Assembly (NCBI GenBank): GCA_002077045.2
Contig: NAEU01001085.1
Location: 1-13,426, forward strand
Source of the DNA: Rachicladosporium sp. CCFEE 5018
Lineage: Eukaryota; Ascomycota; Dothideomycetes; Cladosporiales; Cladosporiaceae
Reading direction: 5' to 3'
DNA length: 13,426 bases
This document shows, piece after piece, positions 7,732 through 13,426 of this stretch (positions are counted from its first letter, which is position 1; every line of letters starts with the position of its first letter). The notes beneath the pieces are model-generated. The model did no database searches and had not been told where the DNA came from. It saw only the letters and a program-made list of their open reading frames with translations. The position numbers were made by a program, and so were the translations under genes.

Positions 7732-9599
7732 TCAGCTCCAGTCCACGCTCTTCGCAGTATCCAGAATCATCTGCAGCACCTCCTTCTCCTCCTTCGTGAA
7801 CGTCGAGAACTTCGGCGCAGTCAAGCAACAGACATTCGCCTCATGTATCTCCCACATATTGTTCTCGCCATTGGCAGCTTTATACTCCGGCTCCTCCAGG
7901 AAAACCTGAAATGCACTGATGTCGACATTCCCGCTCCGCTCATTCTTGTCCTTCGAGATCCAGCCATTAAACCACAGTGGTCGTCCGTCGGTATCCAGAT
8001 GGAGCAGTTGCGGAGCGCAGACTGTTATGTTCTTCCCTTTGTGCGCTTCAGCTGCCTCAGCGAGCGAGACTTGCTTCACTTTGCCCTCCACATCGATCTC
8101 CTCGGTTCCGTTCAGTCTGCCCATGACACCAGCTCCGCCTTGGTGGAATGAATACTCAACATCTCCCGCCAGCTCCCAGCTCAGCCAGAAAGTCTCTTTG
8201 TCCCCGTACACCATATCATAAACTCCCTGCTTGCCTTTGTCGGAGTCACTATCCCGATCCTGCCCATTCAGTCTGGCGCAAAGCAATAGCGGAACGAAAT
8301 GCTTCCGTTTGTCCACCAGCACCACGCCACTCTCTTGCTGGTGGCCTGACTCGCCTGTCCAGAGTCGAGAGCTCTTGACTTGGGCTGAGTAAGGTGGCGG
8401 GATAACCGTACGAAGCCAGCCTCGCTTTGACTCAGGCGAGATGTTGCGGTCGAGAAAGAAGAGGGCACCAGTCTTAGCATACTGTGGCGAGTCGAACAGA
8501 GTTGTGGGTGATGTGAGAAAGAGTGCGTCGGCATCTATGAAGAGGGCCTCGCGAAACGAGGACATCAAGATCGCCCAGGGCTTAGCAGCCCAACCTGTGG
8601 CTTTGGTCAGCAAAATCCCAATGAGTAGAAGAATTGAGAAGACCTACCTGCCAACTCCCATCCGACGTCGTTCACCATCTTCTTCAGATCGCGAGTGATC
8701 ACACCAGGTAGTTTTTCGAGCTCATCTCGCAGATCGGCGCTTATGTCATTGTCACCCAGATACATGACCTCTATAGGCAGATCGCAGCCAAGCTTGCGGA
8801 AGGTGGTGATGCCAGTCAGTAAGTACGGAACATGATCATTGCCGGCAGTCAATACAATCCCGCGTCCTGCAAAGCTCTGATGCAGCGCCATGTGGTTGCC
8901 ATACATGGCCATTGTCCCTGGGAACAGCCTCGCCTCAGAAGAGCTGATGTAGGATCGTAGAGCATCATACCCTTTGACGAGGTTGCGGACTTCGGTCTTC
9001 GTCTTCGGCAACCCCCGAATGCGCTTGATAATGCCGTCCTCGCGCAGGACATCGCCGGAACCCGTGGTGTGAATTGCCTCCCAGGCCGCGAAAGCTTCAG
9101 CAAAGACACGAACCCTGTCTCCCAGCGCCCGGAGAAGCTGTACTCCAGCTTCGTCAATAGGACTGAGCAGACCCTTCAAGGCGAGCCCAGTCGGCAACAG
9201 ATTGATGCCATGCTGCAGAGCTTTGGCGAAGGCTGCATCGTCGTCTTTCGTATGCTTGTCGACCGGAGCCGTCTTGATCTCAGCTGTCGGCGCAGCTGTG
9301 GCCGGTAGAGAGCTGGTTGTCTCTGACTTGCTCTCCTCCAGGGTCAGCTGTACAGGTTCTGTCCGTCGCTTCGCAGCTGGGCTTGTAGCCTCAGCGGACA
9401 CTTCTCGCACGTCTCTGGCCTCGCGCTCCTCGGCATGATCTTCCTGCGGCTTGAGCGAACTCCGCTCCACCGGGCTTGCCTGGACTTGCGTTGGGCTCAC
9501 CAGCAGGAAGTAGCATATGCTAGCGGCCAGTAAGAGCGCCAGTCCTCTGCAGATAATCGTCCGCCTGCGGAGTCGAGATCGAGACGCGTAAACGGACAT
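7732..9599 (-). CDS. GT71 alpha-mannosyltransferase (MNN1/MNT family), Golgi type II membrane protein
   Basis: This is a predicted alpha-1,3-mannosyltransferase of the Mnn1 family (GT71), which adds mannose from GDP-mannose to glycoprotein glycans in the Golgi lumen. Exons are 9599-8648 and 8594-7732. The 53-bp intron 8647-8595 is GTAGGT...CACAG with a GCTGACC branch site, and it splits the Gly codon in ELA-G-WAAKPWAI. The protein is 604 residues. A basic N terminus (SRSRLRRR) precedes one membrane segment at about 14-34, then a low-complexity stem to about residue 150, then the catalytic region. That region has GIVLTAGNDHVPYLLTGI, LPIEVMYLGDND, then SSFREALFIDADALFL with the DxD metal/nucleotide-sugar motif at 338-340, and GALFFLDR. 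The stop is at 7734-7732. The start is the ATG at 9599, since the longer frame begins with GTG. Linkage and acceptor specificity cannot be read from sequence. Confidence 0.93.
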
Positions 9600-11077
9600 C
9601 TTGGAGATCGATGCCTCGTCGACGACAGTCACAATTCGACATCAACGCAAAGATGAACAGAACAACGAAACGATCACCTAGCATGCCTGTGTCTCGGACC
9701 CTGAGACGCCGGGCAATCTACTGTAAACGAGCCAAGAGATGATCTCCATCGTGGGTGACAAGGGCGCTTCCTAGCAGCGATCAGGTAGGGCGTTCTGGAA
9801 GCCGGTGCCTACCGGGGGATGCATTCGCATCAAGTCATGCGGACAAGCGCTGCATCGAGTGGCCATGCACATCAAGCGAGTGCCGCCACATCTAGACTGC
9901 CAGCTTTTCACCACTGCGCCGTGTCCACAGGATAGCTTGCCGTGGCAGATGTAGCATGTCAGTGGAGTAGAGGTGTTCCGTGTCAAATTAGGACAGCGGC
10001 TCAAGGTGGGGCCGCCTCAGCTGACTAACAGCCGCATTGTCGAGACATCCCACGTCCTCAGTGCCATTAACGATTGATTCTCCGCGATTTTGCAGGGCTT
10101 CCACAGACTCTCGGCCTCAGTGTTCGTCTCAACTCTTCTTCTCCAAAATTGCCTAGGTGGTATGGCTGTCAGATGTCCCCATTGAGTTGTACCCTTGTGG
10201 TGACATTCGCGAGCACCATGTCATCGGCAGCTTGGACGCGATTGGTCTAAGGCTCGCTTGGTTGTATCCTTCTTGCAGCTGCTGAACCAGACCTTGAAAG
10301 CGACCGGCATGTGCGAGCGACTCTTAGGTGTCTGTGTGGCTGGCTGACTGACATATAACGGCCACATTGACCATGTCGGCGGCGCACTGCTGCATCTTCT
10401 TGCCGTGCTCGACCTGGGATGAACGAACGTCACATCAGCGGACGGCATCGCTCACCGATCCTCGCTTGACGCCCTCCAGATCCTCTAATAGCTGGAGGCT
10501 GTCAAATCACAGGGGAACTCAGCGATCACGACCACCCTGCTCACCGGTTGGGACAGCGCATCAAACTGCACAGGGACTCGGCCAAAGGCGCCACGATGTC
10601 ATGTCATGATGGCTTGCGGGATCTGCCACTCGTTTCAGACCGCGGTGTTGTGCAAGCTCCTGGTTCAATTAGCAGGGAGCTTCCAGCCACAAGGGCAGCT
10701 TTTGTCCATGACAGTGGAGGCACAATCGAGTCTAGAGCAGTAAGAAATCTGGCTCAGCTCGCCACAATGCTTACTCTGGACGCGACACTGCGGGCTCTCG
10801 TGGTCTAGCTCTGTCGCACACGTGTCGCGATTGGTGCGTTGGATATGTAGCGAGGCAAGCACGCCCCGAATGCGTCGAGACTGCCAGTCGACAGACTTCG
10901 CTAAGGATAACGACACAAGACCTCGAATTGCCAGTTGGTAGGTTTCGAGTTTGTCACTCCCAGTCATATACTGCCGAACATTCCAAGCTCTCGAGCAAAG
11001 ACGTTTGACAATGTCTGTTGCACAGGCTTGCTCCCCTGACTTTGCATCTCTGCTGTGCACACCAGATAGACTCAAAA
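9600..11077. other. 1.5-kb divergent region without a convincing gene
   Basis: This region separates the divergent GT71 gene (minus) and the Thr-rich gene (plus). Apart from a Cys/His-rich minus-strand frame at 9771-10004 (listed separately), open frames are short and unrecognisable. There is no obvious transposase, terminal repeat, tRNA or rRNA. It is unusually long for a gap between genes in this window, so decayed sequence or a non-coding transcript is possible but not shown. Confidence 0.5.
9771..10004 (-). other. Cys/His-rich frame without a start codon, possible gene relic or unrecognised exon
   Basis: This minus-strand open frame encodes about 77 residues with nine Cys and several His. 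They cluster in CYICHGKLSCGHG (residues 17-29), a Trp-containing segment ending RCGG (35-41), and RCSACPHDLMRMH (50-62). The spacing looks like a zinc ribbon or knuckle of the small Trp/Cys type found in fungal hypothetical proteins. The last block lacks the second Cys pair that such repeats usually have. The frame opens after a stop codon (TGA) and has no ATG ahead of the Cys cluster. It is therefore either a downstream exon of an unseen gene, a decayed copy, or chance. I cannot name a family. Confidence 0.22.
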
Positions 11078-11649
11078 ATGCAGTTTCGCAGGACGATTGC
11101 GCTTTTCGCGCTTCTATGGGCGACTAGCAGCGTATCAGCATACTCCGTCTGCTCGAGCGGACTGTACAAAGATCTTCTATTTCTCTCCGCGTATCCACCG
11201 GCGGAGTCATTCTGCTCGTCGCGATACCCCCAAGCAACGATCACTGTGACTGCTGCAAAGCAGTCGCCCAAGCATCGCCTCAGGCCAAGATACGCACATG
11301 CAACGACTACAAGGCCATCGACCACGTCGACAAGTACGAAAGCGACGACTACGACCTGCGGGAAGACATGCTCTGTCTTTACGTCTTGCACAAAGATTGG
11401 GGGCGGATTCCTCTCGACGCTGTGCTCATGTATCGAGACCCCGGTGACGAAGACAGTAACGGTACGTGTAAAGCTGAAGCATGAGCCTGCTGACGCTGAG
11501 TAGATGCTGACTCTATCGCCTTAGCCTAGCACTACCACGACTACGACTACGACTACGACGACAACTCCGACTACTACCACTCCGACGACGACGACGACAA
11601 CTACAACGACTACTACCCCTCCAACTACCACCCCAACTACCACCCCAAG

Positions 11650-11697
<48 letters not shown>

Positions 11698-11755
11698 AAC
11701 AACAACCACGACCACTGAAATGATCCCAACTACGACCCCAGCGACTACAGTTTGA
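11078..11755 (+). CDS. Secreted Thr/Ser-rich Cys-containing protein (cell surface or extracellular)
   Basis: Exons 11078-11461 and 11525-11755 encode 204 residues. The 63-bp intron 11462-11524 (GTACGT...CTTAG, CTGAC branch site) falls after PVTKTVTV in phase 0. Residues 1-21 form a signal peptide (MQFRRTIALFALLWATSSVSA). The mature N-terminal part has Cys at 25, 46, 94, 98, 104, 116 and 118, with a CSSGLYKDLLFLSAYPPAES-FC stretch typical of small fungal secreted proteins. Exon 2 encodes almost only Thr and Pro, ending EMIPTTTPATTV. Such a region would be densely O-mannosylated and extended. No hydrophobic C-terminal GPI signal is visible, so release into the wall or medium is more likely than anchoring. 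The start is the ATG at 11078, because the upstream in-frame ATG at 11018 would bury the signal peptide. No enzymatic function is suggested. O-glycosylation fits with the neighbouring mannosyltransferase, but no functional link is shown. Confidence 0.85.
11651..11695 (+). repeat. Perfect (ACG)15 trinucleotide tract inside the Thr-rich exon
   Basis: There are fifteen uninterrupted ACG codons, all read as Thr in the secreted protein. They lie within a longer ACN-rich stretch from 11531 to about 11716 that mixes ACG, ACT, ACC, ACA and Pro codons. Perfect triplet runs change length easily by slippage, and the frame is preserved when they do. Confidence 0.97.
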
Positions 11756-12541
11756 TACGACGTGAGAGACGCCAGAAACTGTGTTTCGGTCTCTCGAGTT
11801 CCCCCGAAGCTGCACCGGCGTGACATGGGAAGGCACGGCTCGAAAGAGGTGCTAATACATAGACCCTGGAGTAGTCTCAATGATTTGATTGTGAGCATTT
11901 TATAGCATATACGGTATACTTTGTATGAATCCGATGGAACTTCATGAACAAAGCATGCTCAGCGCTCGCAACTGTCCCTTCTTGCTCGCAAACTGCTCGC
12001 GTTTCGACCACTCCGTCCCACGCGAAGCTACCCGAGCCGCCCATGCACAGACCATGATAACGGCTTCGTTTCACGACGCACCTCAATCATGCCTCGTACA
12101 GTATGCAGCGGAGCAAATGTTTCATGCTCACGAAGAAAGGCGACGAGGTGTGACCCTCACGCGTCTCGCCGAGCTCTTGAGCAATTCGCGTATATCCGTT
12201 GATTATATGGACTACACAGGGTCACAGATACTCCGTAGTCAGTATGCCAATGGCTTGAGGCGCAGTTGCAATCTCAACACTGTTGGTGGCTGCGGAAGGA
12301 TGCGATTCAGAACCGTAGGTCTGCGCTACCAGGTGCCGTTACGCAGCGTGCGTGGCTAGTCAGACACCTGATTCCTTTCTCTCTCGTCGAGCATTACTTG
12401 GAGAAATCAATACTATTGTCCTGCGTGGACGATAGTGCTGTCGGACTCGCTTACGTCCTACACTCATCTCCGTTAAGCAGTGGGCATCAAAAGGGATCAG
12501 TGCAAGCTTATTGATTGTCGCATTGCGGCTGCACCGCAACG
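11756..12541. other. Intergenic between the two secreted-protein genes
   Basis: This holds the Thr-rich gene 3' flank and the promoter side of the next gene. A plus-strand frame starting with ATG at 11925 runs 144 codons to 12359. It has no signal peptide, no domain and no low-complexity bias that would support coding, so I do not call it, though it is the best candidate for an unrecognised small gene here. Confidence 0.45.
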
Positions 12542-13213
12542 ATGCTCCTCTCGACTTGGCCCGCTGCTCATGCGCTCGCACATATCTGGACACTGGCCCA
12601 ATTGCTTCAGTGCACCCGAGCAGCACCAATAACCGCGCTAGACGATGCGAATAGCGCGAGAATTCTCCCGCGATACGTTGCAAGCTGGATACAAGGCCAG
12701 ATCCGACAAATACCTGGTCCAACTGCCAGTACATACCCTACTGACGACGAAGCACGCGCCGCTTTCGATTCGGTCAGATGCCACAGTGGTCGGCCTTTTG
12801 TTTTCTATACCGAGACAGCACAAGATGCGGGCGCGCGTCTAGCACAAGATTTCGCCAGAAGCATAGACGGCGTGTACATCGAAGACTGCTTCCCCAACTA
12901 CGTCGTCTGTTCCAGTAGTGCAAAGTCTGAGCCCACCTGGTGCCCGAACTTCCTCGACCGCGCCTCTGGTATCTACTCCGACAACGCTGGTCCCGTCATC
13001 TACCTGGTCACAGCCTCGATGGAAGGTGTGCAGCGCAGCAATACAACATGGGCTCGCGTGGAGGCGCCCACACTGGCCGAGCATAATCACGTCTCTGTCA
13101 TCTATGTGAACAGCAGCGACTTCAGCCATGTACAATCTATGCCATTACTGGTCCCATTGACTGCGCTGCCTCTGCCCCTTCATGATGCCAACGATCTCAA
13201 GCGCACTACCTAA
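12542..13213 (+). CDS. Orphan secreted protein with four mature cysteines
   Basis: This is an intronless 223-residue protein that I cannot place in a named family. Residues 1-27 form a probable signal peptide (MLLSTWPAAHALAHIWTLAQ, then LLQCTRA). The mature chain has four Cys, at 80, 116, 123 and 134, enough for two disulfides, and two N-glycosylation sequons at 167 (NTT) and 190 (NSS). Residues 84-115 (PFVFYTE, an Ala-rich segment, then DGVYIEDC) look like a strand-helix-strand unit. Residues 170-189 (WARVEAPTL, then HVSVIYV) form another conserved-looking block. The layout faintly recalls ADP-ribosyltransferase-like secreted domains, but this is an impression from memory and no catalytic residues can be assigned. 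The start is the ATG at 12542, because the frame upstream opens with TTG. The stop is 27 bp from the convergent ankyrin gene. Confidence 0.72.
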   Translation: MLLSTWPAAHALAHIWTLAQLLQCTRAAPITALDDANSARILPRYVASWIQGQIRQIPGPTASTYPTDDEARAAFDSVRCHSGRPFVFYTETAQDAGARLAQDFARSIDGVYIEDCFPNYVVCSSSAKSEPTWCPNFLDRASGIYSDNAGPVIYLVTASMEGVQRSNTTWARVEAPTLAEHNHVSVIYVNSSDFSHVQSMPLLVPLTALPLPLHDANDLKRTT

Positions 13214-13240
13214 ACCGAAGTTCCGAGTCCACCGGAAAAC

Positions 13241-13426
13241 TCACGCTGCCGACCTTACTAGCGCGTGCTCAAGGAGCACTACCATCTCGTTGCTGGCTCG
13301 CTTCGCGCAGGCAATATCGATAACATCTTTGCCTTGACCATCGCGGACGTTGATATCTGCGCCTGCGTCGAGCAGCGCAGCTACAATACCGAGGTGTCCG
13401 CGCTCGACACTCTTGTGCAGTGCTAC
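13241..13426 (-). CDS. Ankyrin-repeat protein, C-terminal end only (5' part beyond the window)
   Basis: The minus strand is open from the right edge of the window to a TGA at 13243-13241 and encodes the last 61 residues of a larger protein. ALHKSVERGHLGIVAALLDAG, followed by ADINVRDGQG, is one clear ankyrin repeat (A-L-H..-v..G-H..iv..LL..GADin..d..G). A weaker terminal repeat follows (KDVIDIACAKRASNEMVVLL, then EH). Ankyrin repeats mediate protein-protein contacts, and nothing here shows the partner or the rest of the domain structure. Its stop lies 27 bp from the stop of the convergent secreted-protein gene. Confidence 0.85.
   Translation of the reverse strand, partial: VALHKSVERGHLGIVAALLDAGADINVRDGQGKDVIDIACAKRASNEMVVLLEHALVRSAA

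Noticed and set aside
9600..9632. N-terminal extension of the GT71 protein
   Set aside because: The extension starts with GTG. The ATG at 9599 is the first usable start and lies just ahead of the basic/membrane segment.
9600..11077. Transposon remnant or CRISPR-like array in the empty region
   Set aside because: I found no terminal repeats, no transposase frame and no regularly spaced repeats by eye, and CRISPR arrays are not expected in a fungal nuclear genome.
11513..11898. Minus-strand poly-Val and Arg/Ser-rich frames
   Set aside because: These are reverse translations of the (ACG)n Thr tract of the secreted protein.
11925..12359. Plus-strand frame of 144 codons with an ATG start
   Set aside because: It has no recognisable sequence, signal peptide or splice support, and its composition looks like intergenic DNA. 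It is kept only as a note.

Overview
The window looks like nuclear DNA of a filamentous ascomycete (Pezizomycotina, possibly Dothideomycetes; the class is an inference). The support is short GT-AG introns of about 53-67 bp with CTGAC/CTAAT-type branch sites, a tRNA gene with a short intron, and gene families that are typically fungal (2EXR, GT71 mannosyltransferase, RAI1 with fungal-type motifs). Genes are monocistronic on both strands, with no operons. Several apparent open frames begin with GTG or TTG. I moved those starts to the first usable ATG.

Layout: a nitrilase gene on the minus strand runs off the left edge (1-1054, at least four exons). An intronless Sis1-type DnaJ co-chaperone follows on the minus strand (1696-2811). 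It is divergent from a RAI1/DXO decapping nuclease gene on the plus strand (3340-4748, four exons), and the shared 528-bp promoter holds a heat-shock-element-like array, a CACGTG palindrome and a CCAAT box. A gene-poor stretch follows, with an intron-containing tRNA-Gly(GCC) on the minus strand (5564-5648). Next come a 2EXR-domain protein with an RG-rich tail (6162-7109, plus), a two-exon GT71 alpha-mannosyltransferase on the minus strand (7732-9599), and a 1.5-kb region without a convincing gene. A Thr-rich secreted protein with a perfect (ACG)15 tract lies at 11078-11755 (plus), and an orphan secreted Cys-containing protein at 12542-13213 (plus). The last gene is the 3' end of an ankyrin-repeat gene on the minus strand (13241-13426), only 27 bp from its convergent neighbour.

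The left half is mostly housekeeping: protein folding, 5'-end RNA quality control and translation. The right half is enriched for secretory-pathway and cell-surface products: a Golgi mannosyltransferase, a Thr-rich substrate-like secreted protein and an orphan secreted protein. I see no multi-gene system that I could call new. The items most worth checking are the reading-frame conflict at RAI1 intron 2, the orphan secreted protein, the HSE array in the DnaJ/RAI1 promoter, and the Cys/His-rich frame with no start codon at 9771-10004.
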